A stretch of DNA of 64,000 bases, taken from positions 17,184,325 through 17,248,324 of the forward strand of contig CM055113.1 in the NCBI GenBank assembly GCA_029204225.1. The letters are read 5' to 3'. The stretch comes from Diphasiastrum complanatum. Its lineage: Eukaryota; Streptophyta; Lycopodiopsida; Lycopodiales; Lycopodiaceae. The position numbers and the translations under genes are program-made. Shown in pieces: positions 43,296 to 56,009 of this stretch (positions within the stretch are counted from its first letter, which is position 1; the number at the start of each line of letters is the position of its first letter). The notes beneath the pieces are model-generated. The model was not told the origin of the DNA, did not search any database, and worked only from the letters and a program-made list of their open reading frames with translations.

Positions 43296-43855
43296 CTATA
43301 ATGATAGCATGGACCACACGTGGAAGCAATACTCATCAACAAGAACTACTTCCATATGAAAAGTACAAAAAAAAAAGTTTGTTAGAGGAGGAGCAAAAGA
43401 CGTTTTTGAACTGGATTCAGATTTAGATTCGTTTTCACTACCGTTGGAGTCATGCTTAGACTTTCGAGTACGTCTGGTAGAACGTCTTTTACATGCTAAC
43501 TTGGAAGTCTCATAGTTCTCAACACTCGCTATGATTGTTGATAAAGAAGTCATATCTCCTTGTCTGCAGTAGCGATCAATTTTCGGTGGTAAACCTGTCA
43601 AAAATCACTCAATCTACATCGCGAGGAATCAGAAACGAAGAAGATTTCTGGTTTAAAGATTTGAGAAGGGAAAATTTTTTGGAAGTACTCTTGCGGTAGA
43701 AAAGTGGATGATAACAAGTCCGATTGATTTGTGTCAGAACTTGGAATTCTATTGCAAGATGGGGGGGTTGTTGAAACTTGTTCCTTGCTGAAAATAGTCA
43801 ACTTGATCTTAGTTTGGACTGAGATCCGTGGGTTGATGCAAGGAATGAAATTCAT
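43296..43855 (-). pseudogene. gag-like fragment
   Basis: GLPPKIDRYCRQGDMTSLST, then IIASVENYETSKLACKRRST and a Ser/Glu-rich tail resemble the end of a plant gypsy Gag (L...GLPP......... SL...I..A...E). The match is short and the open frames are interrupted. Confidence 0.35.
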
Positions 43856-44925
43856 GCTAGCAATATATTCTTTTGAGTAGTCTCCGGTTGAGATTTTGGA
43901 TGTGAAATAGCACTCTTTGAGAAATAGTCTCTCTTAGAGGATAACCAAGTTACAGGATTCTCGGTTATGAAAGTGTTAAGTACTAATCAGGAGTTATCTG
44001 TAGAGATATGCTATGTAGTGAATCTTTGTAGGATCATTAAAACCTTTTGTACAAACTTCTAATCCTTTGGATCTACAAAGTATTCTGTGAACTAAGTTTA
44101 TTTGCATGCATAAACTAATTGTTGATACATAGGCATATTGATGAGAATTGTGTTTAAGACAATTTCTCGTTGGGTTAGTAATTTCTCATTGAGAATTGCT
44201 TATTGACCTAGAAATGATTTAGAATCAGATTAAATGTGGTGTTTTGGTACAACACCGAGACATTTAAACATTTTCTAAATCTGATACATCTAACCGAGTC
44301 AGAAGCGTTACTTCTGAGTTAGTTGTGGAAAATCAACAAAATAATCTTACTTATGGATATTGTTGTTGTGATGTATTGCTTATAAGTCACAACATCTATG
44401 AGTCATTTTGGATTCATTTACTGATGGGTGTGCATAGAATGCATGAAGACTTTTACAACTCACACACGGTGCCAATATAAGGATTGTAATATAAAAAAAC
44501 GCCCTTACTTTAGACATGGCACAAATTGTCATTCCAAAGTTAAGGTCCCAATCTAGAATACGTCTAGATTTTTCTCTTAAGTTCTAATCTAGAATAACTT
44601 AAGATTTACCGGAACCTCATTACGAGAAGTTCTAACTTTTGGCAAACAATTATCCAACTCTCCTGAGTCTTCCGGGATAGCATTCCATCCTTTCCGAACG
44701 GGAAAAGATAAGTTCCAAAAAGATGGAAAGGACTTTGTGAACAACTCATGTGTCTTTTAAGAATTGTAATGTATTCTCATGATGTACTCTTATGATGTGG
44801 TACGGTTTCGGAAATTTGGAGAGTTGGGATTGTTGAATCTTAAACTCAGATTCTAGGATATACCTAAACCATAAGAGAGAATTATGATTGGTAGGTTGCT
44901 CTGGATAAATAAACAAGATAGTAAA
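43856..44925. other. unassigned, probably decayed gypsy interior
   Basis: No motif recognised. It lies between a gag-like scrap (opposite strand) and a gypsy integrase relic. Confidence 0.25.
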
Positions 44926-45870
44926 ATTTTGGTAATGACTGGCCATCTTACCAAATCAACTATGTTTATTTGGGTAAAGACCAAAGTAATTATTTGAGTA
45001 TCTGTTTTGGCTTTACGGATTACCAAAGTAGCATTATGAACATTCGCGATTCGAAGTTCACTGGTCACTTTTGGTCGGCCGTATTTGCTAAACTAGAAAT
45101 GCCTCTGAACTTAAAGTTCTTCTAATCATTGGTACTTACCTTCTTTTATTGAGTATAGGACAAGAATCCGATGAATTATGATTGACGAATCATAGTTCAG
45201 ATTCTAGTTATACTTGATCGGTTAAAAGAAGGATTACCTACAAGATCAGAAGATCAGTTAGATATCTATTCATATTTTCTCCTTGGAGAGGTAATCACCT
45301 TGATGGAGATTGGGATATAGTAAGCATTTGGCTACCGGTTATAGCCTGTGCGTGCTTACATATAGTTTAAACCTATATCACCCATTGCGGTTGAAACTCG
45401 GATGTTCAAGTTTCAGAAAGTAGCGGATTTCCTACATGATATGCAGGAAATGCTACGGATTGCACGTGAGAATGTCTGGGGTACCCAGGATGGGGACTGA
45501 CATTATGAAAGTCTGAAAAGTTCACCGAGAGACTTCCGAGTGGGGGATTTGGTATTTTTGAGAATCTCGATGGATTCAAGTGTAATGCATATTGGCAAGC
45601 ATTATAAGTTGTCCCCTAGATATAGAGGATCGTTTAAGATCTTGAAAAAGATCGGATCCTTAGTGAAGGAGAGCATCTTGGATCTGGAGATCAGTTGGAC
45701 CTGTTGGATGAATCATCGGATGTATCTCGTCTTGAACCCGAAAAGATCTTGGATAGTTACCGAGCATCTAGTTCAATAGAAGGGATGTATGGACGATGAT
45801 GATTCCTGGGAACAAGAAGGAAGCTTAAGGAGGAACTTTCTCAGTTTTAAGTTCTGAGGACATATCTTGA
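44926..45870 (+). pseudogene. gypsy integrase and C-terminal relic
   Basis: 44930-45110: VMTGHLTKSTMFIWVKTK, then (frame changed) IRDSKFTGHFWSAVFAKLEM, the integrase core around its second Asp (DRDSKFTS.FW). 45370-45780: FLHDMQEMLRIARENVWG, VGDLVFLRIS and KHYKLSPRYRGSFKILKKIG, the usual integrase C-terminal segment, then LVLNPKRSWIV. The end SWEQEGSLRRNFLSF and the purine tract AAGGGGAAAAGA lead directly into the LTR at 45886. It is non-functional. Confidence 0.68.
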
Positions 45871-45885
45871 ATAAGGGGAAAAGAA

Positions 45886-46385
45886 TGTCATGCCCATGAC
45901 TGATCTCGTGTAGCGTGTCCATGCTAGGGACCGGTAGACCAACAACCCGTAAGTTAATTGTGACTATAAGGGATTTGGGGCCCTTATGTGTACATGGTCA
46001 TAATTAATGGTTGTAGGCCTAAACACATGGTGGTGGAGTTGGTATGGGTCTATCAGTGAGTTATTGGAGAATTGGATGACGTGGCCTAGATAGGCTGCAG
46101 AGGTGTCTAGTGAGGTGTCACAATGCACTACTAGTGGTGCATGGGCCTTGGAGGGTATAAGTATATTTAGGGGGCTCTCACTAGTGTATGCTTGATAGCA
46201 TGACCGGTGGTAGGATGCTGCTAGTGTGATGCCTCATTCCTCTCTGAGTAATTGATCCATAGCTTGGGGGCTAGATCCGTTCGATCTAGGTTGGTTGGGT
46301 TGGTTTGTCCACCATCAGGTCCCCTTGTGTTGCTTGTGTTTGGCATGCTTAGAATAGGATCCTTGGATTTAGGACTTTATATTAA
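45886..46385 (+). repeat. gypsy LTR (TGTCATGCCC family), third copy
   Basis: Starts TGTCATGCCCATGACTGATC and aligns along its length with 24630 and 28039, extending to TTGGATTTAGGACTTTATA. It is the 3' LTR of the relic at 44926-45870; its 5' partner is not in the window. Confidence 0.75.
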
Positions 46386-46582
46386 ACATCTACAACTAAT
46401 CAGGGAAATATAAGAGTGGCAGATTAGCCACGACCTTGTAGTGGGTTTCTTTCCTTGCCTAACCTAAATCCAAGATTTAGTCAATCTAGCATCAAAGAGA
46501 CGGAGTTAGTTGTCACGCGTAGGTTCATTCCCATGAGAGCGATAGTATAGTTCAGATTTCAACATGAATGGAGGATCTAACA

Positions 46583-48567
46583 CTAACATCTATTAACACT
46601 AAGCTGAGTGGCGGCTTTTTCATAGGCATTGATGGTCTCTTTTGCCTTTGCCAACTCGGTTGAAGCTGCTCCTTTGAATCTATCAAAGCGGCCTTGGAAT
46701 CCCTGAAGGGCCAGTTTGTATGTTTCCACTTTCTTGAATAAATACGCAATCTTCGTCGGTGTGACCGGATGATCGGGTATTTGCGTTTGCATGTAGGCAT
46801 CACGCTCAAGGGTAGTCGCATCACCTTGAAGCCGTGTGCGATCTTGTTCGGCCATCTATAATTGTCCCTTCAACAGTTGCACCTTTTGCTTGGCATCTTG
46901 CACTGCCTTATCTACCTGATCTTGTGCGGTTGTCAGGGTGTTTTGCAGGGAGCTGATGTAGGTTTCCAAGCGATCAGCTTGTTGCTGGGCCAATTTCTTC
47001 TCGCTTTCAGCCTTAACTTCATGTTGTTTGGCTATTTTCACCTCTCGATCCAGGGGACAATTTTCTGGTTGATCAGAGTGTTTTCGGGTCCTGAATCAGA
47101 AATCCTCTGTTCCATTTTCTTCTTCTTATCCAGCATAGACTGGATCACTTGCCCAAGGCTTGAAACTAATCCTAGAGCATCACCAGAATTTACGGTCGTG
47201 GAGGTGACAACAGCAGGAGACCCTGATGGTATTGTCCTTGGTAGGCGTGGAATAGGTGCCAAGGTCTCTTCTTCTTCAAAAGTATCCTCTTCTTCAAACC
47301 CTTCAGGCACCGTGACGTCGAACTGCTTTGGTGACTTTACAGCTGTGTCGACCCGAAGTGTGGCTGGACTACCCTGTGTGGGTGGTTGCTGACTGGCATC
47401 TTCGACACCAATAGTAGATTCATGGATATGCCCGAATCCTCTTCCAAGGGATTGGGGTTCAAAGGGCGCTGGGCTCTGGGGCATTTCAATGATTTCGGTG
47501 GCCCCAAGGGGGTCGAAATCATCAAACATATCCATGAAGAACTATGTATTGGGTGAGGTTGCTTCGGTGTGCAGGGGTGAGGCAGCTTGGGCAGCTGTGA
47601 TGGGAATGGTAAGCCCAATGGTCACAGACTATCCTTGTATGAGAGCAGAGGCGAGGGAGGCATTAGAGGCGAGGGGAATGGAAAGTTCAGTGCGAACAGC
47701 AGCAGGGGGTGGAAGCGCAACTGACGAGGTATGCCTAGTGCGACGTCGTGACGCGGAAGGCGAGTCAAGAATTACGATCTCGTTGTGTGGACGACGACGA
47801 CTATGAGAACTTGAGGCTTGATGAGATGACTCGGCCGGTGCTTCTTCGTAAACCGAAAGCACAGAATCCAGGTGGAAGCCATGGATTCTGTTTTCTAAGT
47901 GAGAAGCGGCTAAGAGGGACAATAGAGAGCCAACAACGAACTATTGTTTTGTATTGGCCTTAACAGCTCGCTTGAGCTCACCAGAAACAGCCTTGAACCA
48001 GTTATATGGTTCAAGAGGGGCTTTGGCCAACTTAGTGTGGGACTCCACTATCCTGTGAAGGATTTGAGATGTGATGCGATCTTTCCTGAGGTTGCCAGCC
48101 ATTAGGAAATGATTCAACAACTGGGTAGCGGCGTGGATGGAAGGCTCAGTGATGGCTTCCAGAAGGTAGCCATCATTAGTCCAGTGCAGATCGTTGGTGA
48201 GGTCAATGTATGGCTTGATGGCCTGTTTGGCGTGCTTGTGATTGGGTGAGGCTTGCGTACAAGATGAGATTCCTATAGCTGCAAGTGCGGCCTCAATGAC
48301 GCGCACCTTGTGTGTGGCTCCTTGGAAGGTGATATAAAACTTGGATTTCTCTTCCTTCCACGTACTGAAGGCAAGAGTGATGAAATCCATATTGATGCGT
48401 CCCGAAAAGGCTCTCTCATGAATACCCATTGTAGTGAGTAGAGGCTCCGCAAGGGTCATCCACTGAGTGACCATGCTTGTGCTAGGAAGAATCATGATGT
48501 CCGTTGCAGATGGGACATCACAATGGATAGTATAGCGTGAAGACTGGGAAGTATTGATAGAAGACAT
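46583..48567 (-). pseudogene. ORF3 downstream of gypsy integrase, minus copy (unknown function)
   Basis: About 640 codons with one in-frame TAG (47941-47943) and frame changes near 47625 and 47040. The N-terminal 230 residues hold CDVPSATDIMILPSTSMVTQ, LAEPLLTTMGIHERAFSG, RINMDFITLAFSTWKEEKSK and NDGYLLEAITEPSIHAATQL. It then has a Ser/Arg linker, an acidic patch (EEEDTFEEEETL) and a C-terminal coiled coil (KIAKQHEVKAESEKKLAQQQ onward). The N-terminal part is homologous to 61011-61670 in the plus copy. Position after pol recalls the env-like ORFs of Athila, but no signal peptide or membrane span is seen. The W-rich helical pattern faintly recalls the plant mobile domain; that is a guess. Confidence 0.65.
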
Positions 48568-48701
48568 GATGATCAGAAAGGAATTATAAATGCGTGAAAG
48601 TGTATCAGAAGGCAATGCAGAAAATTTGGAAGGCTTTTGTCGCAAGAAAAATTCGCAAGAGCTTCGCTAGCACAAGTGAGGAATGAATCGAATTCAGCCA
48701 A

Positions 48702-48707
48702 CTTATA
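48702..48707 (-). promoter_or_regulatory. TATA box upstream of ORF3, minus copy
   Basis: On the minus strand ACCTATAAGTTGGCTGAATTC aligns with ACTATATAAGGGTTGAATTC at 60748 in the plus copy, and both are followed by a GCTAGCGAAGCTCT leader. It is 135 bases upstream of the ATG at 48567. Confidence 0.6.
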
Positions 48708-48814
48708 GGTGAATTTGGTGGGTCCATTACACTGAATAGTAGTTTGGCTGATCAGTTCTGAACAAAAATTTGCAGGCATGTATAGTACTATAATAATAGG
48801 CTATAAAAATCTCG

Positions 48815-49137
48815 GCGAAGGTTTTTAGAGATCTGAACCTATTAGATGAACGTTTTCCAAGGCTGACGAAGGATGAACCTTCGCCCAAGTACTGTCATAA
48901 ATGCATTTTTTCACAATCTGAACCTATGGACAACCTAATTTTGACATTTTAAGATCATCTAGCAAGTTGGCGAAGGTTCATAATGAGGTTATGATGCTCG
49001 GTGAAGGTTCCCAAAATGGCATATCACTGAACATTCGCCTGACTCAAAAATTGAATTTTCTCTTGTCAGAAACTTTCGCCCATCTCAATTTAGATAAATC
49101 AAGGGTGGATGTACAATCTGAGAGCTCAGCGAAGGTT
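48815..49137. repeat. cluster of GCGAAGGTTC words upstream of ORF3 (minus copy)
   Basis: Eight copies or near-copies in both orientations: 48815, 48864, 48875, 48969, 49000, 49029, 49069 and 49129. The consensus is GGCGAAGGTTC/GAACCTTCGCC. They lie between integrase and the ORF3 TATA box. The plus copy has an equivalent cluster at 60365-60650. Confidence 0.65.
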
Positions 49138-49383
49138 TCTGATATTGTATTGGCCAAATCTGCCCAAAATAGTGGTTTTCTAAGTCATTTTCCATAAGAA
49201 AAATATTGTGCTTCCTTTTCCTTATGCTGATGACTTCTCAACTTTTGCTCATCAGTCTTTCCTTATTTTTATTTTTTTCTGTTTTCTGTAACTGTCTTTT
49301 TCCAAAAAAGTCAATAAATTAAATACTGAAAACAAAAAATTGAAAAACAAATAAAATGAAAAAATATTTCGAGATCAGGTCTG
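49138..49383. other. spacer between integrase and repeat cluster
   Basis: AT-rich, no feature. Confidence 0.4.
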
Positions 49384-50450
49384 CTAAACTGGCGGAGCAA
49401 GCTGCCAAAACTTGCGTAATCGGCTGCCATTTATCGGAGTATCAAATCGTTTTCCATCCAAGTGCTCAAGAATTACTGCGCCATAATTCAGGATTTCCTT
49501 CACTTTATACGGGCCTTCACCAGTAAACTTCAACTTATCCTTGATCAGCTTGGTTTTGTACATCAATGCAAGATCTTCTGCTTCTAGATCTTTCTTGTGC
49601 AATCGATGATCGTGCCATGCCTTGCGGCGGGCTTTCTCTGCTGCTAAGGCATGAACTGCCATCAATCGGGTTTCACATAATTTGTGCAACGCTTCATGAC
49701 GGAGTTGTAAAGACATATCATCATTTAGTCGTTCCGTTGCTGCTATGCATAAAGATGGAATTAAAAATTCAATTGGCATAACAGCATCTTGACCATAAAC
49801 CAGTTGAAAAGGTGTTTGATTTGTACTATTTTTGTAAGCGGTTCTGAATGCCCATAATGCTACATACAGTTTATGTTCCCAATCAGGCCGACTGGCTTCA
49901 ACTGTCTTTGTCATAATGGTGCAGAGAATCTTATTGGAAGATTTAGCTTGGCCATTCCCTCTGGGATAATAGGGAGTACTAAATCTGTGTATAACAAAAA
50001 AATCTTCCAATAAACACTTTATTGTGTGATTAACAAAGTGTGTACCCCAATCACTGACAATTTCGATCGGACATCCAAATCTGATTATAATATTTTCATA
50101 TAGAAACTTGGCCGTAGATTTCACATCAGCCACTTTGACAACTTTGGCTTCACCCACTTGGTCATATAATCAGTTGCGACGATAATGTATCGGGCTTGAG
50201 ATCCTTGCGCAGCAGGGTACATAGGACCAACATAATCCAGTCTCCATCTTTCAAACGGTGCTTGCGATAAAACCAGATGTAAGGGTTCATAATTCTATCG
50301 AGTAGGCCGTCATGCTCGCTGGCAGACATCACATGTCTGAATAAAATTTTCTGTGTCCTTATGAAGCGTAGGCCATAAACAACCGGATTGCAAAAGTTTG
50401 CGAACAGTAATATCTGTAGAGAAGTGTCCTCCACCCATGCCATCATGTGA
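49384..50450 (-). pseudogene. gypsy integrase (Ogre/Tat/Athila-like), minus copy
   Basis: The zinc-binding finger ends the upstream frame (GGGHFSTDITVRKLLQSGC ... CDVCQRA, about 50400-50310). The core continues with KFLYENIIIRFGCPIEIVSD, TPYYPRGNGQAKSSNKILC and ASRPDWEHKLYVALWAFRTA. The C-terminus ends GEGPYKVKEILNYGAVILE and TPINGSRLRKFW, without a chromodomain, which fits the OTA group rather than chromoviruses. A frame change lies near 50160. Integrase inserts the element's cDNA. The stop is at 49384. Confidence 0.78.
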
Positions 50451-52181
50451 AAACATGATTAAATCTAGTACTTCATGCGATAAAACACATCTTTGTAGAA
50501 TATTATCTGATCCATGATGATACAATTGTCCTGCAATTAATTGATAAGATTGAGTCTTATAAATCAATTGTCGTTTCTGTATTTTTGTCAAAGAGTCATT
50601 CGATTGTCCTAGCATCAGGTACTCAATAATATCTGCCACCCACTCAGGTACTGCTACAACATAGAACAGCGCAACATCTGGCAGTTCATCATCCACTTCA
50701 GTATTAACTGGTGCGGATTCAATTCGCAAAACGTGATCGGCTAGATAATGTTGCTTTCCCTTTTTGACCACAATTCGAAAGTCAAATTCAGTCAATAATA
50801 ATAACCATCTTGCAATATGTCCAGTATTACACGTCTTATTTACCAAGTAAAGTAACGGTTGATGATCCATATAAAATGCAAAGTGCGTTTCCATGAGGTA
50901 GTGACGAAATTTCCAAACAGAAAAAATCATGGCTAGCGCTTCACGTTCTATTGTTGAATAATTCCTCTCTGGATCTGTAAGTTGTCTGCTTGCAAATCGT
51001 ATAGGATAATCCTTCTTATAGTCACGTGGCTGCGTCAAAACTGATCCAATAGCGTATTTTGAGACATCCGTATGAACATGAAACTCTAATGTCCAATCTG
51101 GAGAACGCAATATTGGTGCTAAAGTTAATTTTTTTTTTTAACTTTTCAAAGGCTTCTAACGCCTCTACTGTCCAAATAGGAACAATAGTTAATTTGTATA
51201 TAGGTCGTGCTAAATCCGCAAAGAAGATAATAAAAATTCGATAGTAGTTCGCATGACCCATAAACACATAAACTCCTCGAATTGTTGCTGGCAGTGGCAA
51301 TTCCACAATAACTTTGATCTTAGAATAATCGGTGGCAATACCATGTCTTGATATTGCATGTCCAAGCACAACTCCGTGCGAAACCCATATCTGACATTTT
51401 TTTGGATTTAGAGAAATCTGATATTTGCGGCATCTTTCAAAGACTTTCTCCAATCGATCCAGGTGGTCTGTATCTGTACTATGAACTCTCAAGTCGTCCA
51501 AGTAAATTTCAAGAAATTTTTGCAGATAATCTTTAAAGGCAAATTTCATTACTCTTTGGAATGAACTTGGTGCATTACAGAGTCCAAAAGGCATTACTTT
51601 GGAATAATGACAATCGATGAAATCCATTCGGTATGCTTGATCTCATAAATAAAATCGACGTCAAGCAATCTTTGAAGTTCTTTCTTTATCAGATCTGCCA
51701 CATTAGGATTAAAACAATAGAACTTTGTAACCTTTGGTACTGCATCAGGTACTAAAGGTATGGTATGTTCAATGACTGATGTCAGAATACCCTTCAAATC
51801 TTGATAAGTCCATGCAAAGCAATCTTGATACTTAATAAGTAACAAACGGAGTGCTTGATACTGTTCAGGAGTAAGTTGTGATCCCACTTGTACAATCTTT
51901 TCTGGTTCTCCTGGTTCGGCAAGATTCATTGGCTGCGTTCTAGCTAGGCCATCGTAAACCTCTTTAGATTTCGGCATGTGTTCTTCAGGTTCACGATGTG
52001 CTTTAGATAACATGATAACCACATCATCCAATGTATAACGTTTAAAATGCTTTGGCATATCATGCTGGACTACATTTGCTTGTTCTTTTTCGAAAGGACT
52101 TGTCTTGGATCTTCGTTTAGCCTTCTTAGCAGGAATTGATCGTGGAGGTGATGACTTTCGGGATGATAAATCTTTCTTCAC
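50310..52181 (-). pseudogene. gypsy reverse transcriptase-RNase H, minus copy, RT core deleted
   Basis: The N-terminal RT (52181-51594) has DCFAWTYQDLKGI, LLDVDFIYEIKHTEWISSIV and IIPK. It then jumps straight to VMPFGLCNAPSSFQRVM (about 51600), skipping roughly 60 residues that hold motif A and its catalytic Asp. YLDDLRVHS keeps the second motif. RNase H (51110-50700) has FHVHTDVSKYAIGSVLTQ, NYSTIEREALAMIFSVWKFR and ADHVLRIES. Frame changes lie near 51590 and 51110. The enzyme would be inactive. Confidence 0.78.
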
Positions 52182-52220
52182 AGGTGAAGACTTCCTAGAC
52201 GATGATGTCTTGCTGGAAAT

Positions 52221-52616
52221 CTAACTTGAAGAATCATTATTGACTTTTCCTTTGCCTTTATCCAATAGAGGTGGCACTTCCTTTGAATCGATCTTTTGAG
52301 GGGGATTTTCCCATTTCAGGACCGTATTATAATGTTGCTTAGCTTGTTTCTTCGTCATTGAACCTGTGATCCTGTCTCCCTTCAATATAACTGCTTTGGG
52401 CAATTTGATTGTTGGTTCATCATGAACATTACGCACTCCAAATCTGGTCGGATCCATATGATGTAGAATCTGTTCATCCGTAAGTTCTGCATTGCCATCA
52501 TAAGTTAAGGCATGGCTCACTGGTATGAGATCATCCTCAATTGGATCTGGTATAGGTTCTGTTGATATCCAGACTACATTGAGCACATTTAGTGGAAACA
52601 TGATTGGCGTATCCAA
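52221..52616 (-). pseudogene. gypsy protease-RT linker, minus copy
   Basis: Open for 131 codons between protease and RT. Polar and Lys-rich at the end (SKEVPPLLDKGKGKVNNDSS). No domain recognised. Flanked by stops on both sides. Confidence 0.5.
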
Positions 52617-52619
52617 AGT

Positions 52620-53447
52620 TCAATCTAATAAGGAAATCTCGCTCAACTCTGATTGAATATTTTGTTGACACATATATCCTGCTGTACAATCAATTGTTGC
52701 AAGAGCTTCATTCCAATTGACAGTATCCGTTTGAGAATCGTAGTGAACTCCCAATTTTTTCTCTGGTCGATCACAAGTGTGATCCGTTGTTGATGAATCG
52801 TCATCCGCTTTTTGAACCACTGGTTTGATAGTCCAAGTCGTAGGATCAACTTTAACTGCACGTTCACGATTTTCAAAAGTGATTTTTCCGGTACCCAACT
52901 TATGAATTACTTGCGCAACTCGTAACCATGGACGTCCTAATAGAACTCGGTAGACATTTGGTGCTTGTGGTAAGTCCATCACGACGAAAGTAATGACGAA
53001 CTGTACTCCTGCAATCCTGATAGGTATATCTTCCACCATTCCTCGTGGACACACTGTCGTTTGATCAGCTAGCTTAATAGCAAAAGTAGCTGGCTTAATC
53101 TTTGTAAGGCCCCATTTTGTACATAGCTTTGTAGAAATCAGGTTAACTCCTGAACCGCCATCTATCATGGCTGCTTCTTTAGAAAATTGTCTATGTTGTA
53201 TCGGTAGAGTGATATTCTTTTGTTCACTTTCCCAAGCGGCTCCAACATGGAGTACATTGTTAGATTCTTCAAATCTAGCACAAAAAAGCGGCTGCTGATG
53301 GTCTTCTGATTCTTCTTGAACTAACTTTTGCGCTAAGACTTCTTTTGCTTTTGGCACCAACTTTAGGAACTCTCCCAATGAAATATTGATCTTGCTAGAC
53401 GAAATGTTCATGAGTAATTCTGTATGCGGTGCTTCCAATTCAATCAT
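52620..53447 (-). pseudogene. gypsy aspartic protease, minus copy
   Basis: A retropepsin-like domain: AAMIDGGSGVNLISTKLC carries the active-site D (usual DSG/DTG is DGG here), and later comes YRVLLGRPWLRVAQVIH, the flap-to-end segment of gypsy proteases. It would cleave Gag-Pol. It is followed by IKPVVQKADDDSSTTDHTCD and a stop at 52620. The frame is open for 275 codons. Confidence 0.72.
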
Positions 53448-54833
53448 CTTGAAATTGATTATTCATATTCGTATGTAGATTTCTTGGAGGCTGCAATGGT
53501 GAAGACCGAACTTCAGTTGTTACTTTAGCAGCTTCAAGTTCCTCTTCTTCTTGCAGATGTTTAATCCATTGTCTCATATCCTGATATCTTCGTTTTTCTG
53601 CATTAAGATTTGGATAGACTCCCGATGTTGTTGATGTATCGTTCAATGGTATAGAATCACAGGTACTGGATCCACTACTGGTTCTTTTTGCTTTTGTGCT
53701 TTGGTGACCACCATCAAGGGTGCACTTGGTTTATTCAGAGCTACTGATCCTTGCTTGATTGTTATCAAATTTACAGGTGTTGTAGCTGGTGGTGGCTTCG
53801 GTCTTGCTGGACAGTCTTTATAGCAATGCCCATATCCACAATCACGACAGAATGGTACAAATTTTTCTTTATTTGGACATTCTACAACTCTGTGATTTTC
53901 TCCACATGCAAAGCATCCAAGTGGTGCTCTGGCCCAATTTCTCGAGGCTTGTTGTTGAGTGGCAACATAAATGGCATATCGTTCTGAAGATCCACCTTCC
54001 TGATCATTACCATAGCTCCATTGCTCAGCACTTCCGTAAGGTTCTGGTTCCATCAAATTGGCAGGAGGAGCGGAGTGGGGCAGGCAAAGCTAGACATTCC
54101 GGGTATCCAAGAGTAGATTGTCGCAGTCTTGCTGCTGGATTTCCTCCATACTATGGATCTCGATATCCCATCTGGGCATATCGTTGCTGAATTATCCGAG
54201 GGTTGAAGTTGCAAAAAGCAGTCTCATGGTCAGGTGAATTACACAGATGGCAAACACTGATTTCCATTTGTTTTTTCAATTGAGGACACTCGTTCACTGT
54301 GTGATTTCCTGTACAAATAGAACACCAGACATTTTACCTGGTAGGAAAAGTCTTTGCAAACTTCTCAGGTTCCTTGTTCGCTTCTCCGTGGAAAATTTCC
54401 AATGCTTTGATCTTCTCATCAAATTGCAACTGCAACTTTTCCATCTATTTTTGTTGGGTCTTCCCAAGTTTCTTGAACTCATTGAGCATCATTTCTACAA
54501 TCGCATTGGCATTCATTGATGCAATAGTGGTGGATGTCATAGTAGTCTGCCCTGCTGTATAAGACAACATACTGACATTCGGCTCATCATCTGAATCTTC
54601 ATCCTCCTCCCGAATTCCATCGTCCATAGCATTTTGCAAAAGTGCGTACTCATTATGGCATTTCAGCTCACGTCTAATCCGTTTAGGTAGACTTGACAAA
54701 AACCACATAATCATGGCATTTTCATTAATCAGCTCAGGTTGACATTCAGATCTAAGACGTTTCACCCTTTCGATGTATCTCGAACCATTTCCCGCTTTCC
54801 CATTTTAATTTTACTTAAAAGTAGGAAAGGGTC
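53440..54833 (-). pseudogene. gypsy gag, minus copy, 5' truncated
   Basis: Reads MEDPFLLLSKIKMGKREM (54833), RLRSECQPELINENAMIMWF and PKRIRRELKCHNEYALLQNA, an acidic EEDEDSDDEP, then two knuckle-like motifs (FACGENHRVVEC and FCRDCGYGHCYKDC, about 53910-53820). It matches the plus copy at 56860-57480. The capsid N-terminus is absent, because unrelated DNA starts at about 54840. Several frame changes occur. Confidence 0.7.
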
Positions 54834-54839
54834 TTCCAT

Positions 54840-55341
54840 AAAATACAATGATATTGCATGAAACAAAATGGCTAAGATCTCAAAATAGTGCCTAGATCAC
54901 ATATAGATGAGATTGGTAAGCATACAACTGTGATTCTGGATCTACCAAGCAATCTCTTGACCAAACCAAATGTGTCCACCCAGGTCTAGGTTCCCTACCT
55001 AACCCTCTTCAAAAGCTTATAACTTTTGATTAGCACAACCAAATGGAATGAAACTGATTGCATCAGAAACTAGACAAAAATAGCTTTAAAACAAGCTATC
55101 TAGCAAGATTTTTGGATCAACCATGAAAGAGAACTCCCAAACTGAAATTGGATATTCCTCACATGTGTCTGAGCACCTGATTCCGTACAGTACTAGGTCA
55201 GACCCGATCAATGTCCTTTTGATCTCTTTTGATCCAAAATTGAACAAGATAGCTAGGAAAATGGACCTTGACAATTTTTAGCTCAAGATTGATGAATAGT
55301 TTTCACTTAAATGGATCAAAATGCGTGGTAACCTTAGGTAG
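54840..55341 (-). other. leader of an unassigned minus-strand LTR element
   Basis: Noncoding. It lies between the truncated gag and a primer site. It may be the 5' leader of the element whose LTR is at 55354-56009. Confidence 0.35.
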
Positions 55342-55353
55342 GCTCTGATACCA
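55342..55353 (-). promoter_or_regulatory. primer binding site, minus strand
   Basis: On the minus strand TGGTATCAGAGC, the exact Met-initiator tRNA consensus, directly follows the LTR end ATCAACA. Confidence 0.8.
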
Positions 55354-56009
55354 TGTTGATTTCACACGTGTGGATTGTCCACTACATGTACTTGTGATCT
55401 CCTAAGGTGTGTAGATGCACCAAGATCAAGACTAGATTGAGATTCAAGATCTATCTTTGATCCTATGGCAAAAACACACTACTACATGCATTCAATCACT
55501 TCCAACTCTCACTCACACGTGTGGAAAGTATTCAAAAATTATTCTAAGTAAAAACAAGTTGCTCTCCTTGGGTAGAGAGAGAAAAACCATCATGAGCTCT
55601 CGAGTAGAGAGAGAAACCTAGAAATCCAACAATCAAAATCCACAAAATCACCAAATCAATTAGTTCCAAAATGAGGAGTACAATGATTCTAGTAGATCCA
55701 CGAGCTACCACTATGCTTAACTATGATTGGACCACACTTTGTCACTTCTTAATCCTATTGGACCATTGATCCATGCACCTCTTAATTATATTGGACTATA
55801 TTCAAGCACACCTCAAATTCCTATTGGACCTCACATGGTTCCACCTCTAAATCCTATTGGACCTCTTAGAATTCATCAAACAAAAGCATTACACTTTTCT
55901 ACACTCTAATTGGCACAAGTTTAGCCTCTTACTCTATTTTGGCTCAATAGTGGCATTACAAGTGGAAATGCATAATTTGTCATCTATGCCAAATTTGTTC
56001 CTATCAACA
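55354..56009 (-). repeat. 656-bp LTR with adjacent primer site
   Basis: Ends are inverted: TGTTGAT at one side and ATCAACA at the other. The primer site on the left fixes minus orientation (5' LTR). No second copy is in the window, and the internal region is cut off after about 500 bases. It contains a near-tandem CCTATTGGACC/CTTAATCCTATTGGACC run (55745-55865). Confidence 0.7.
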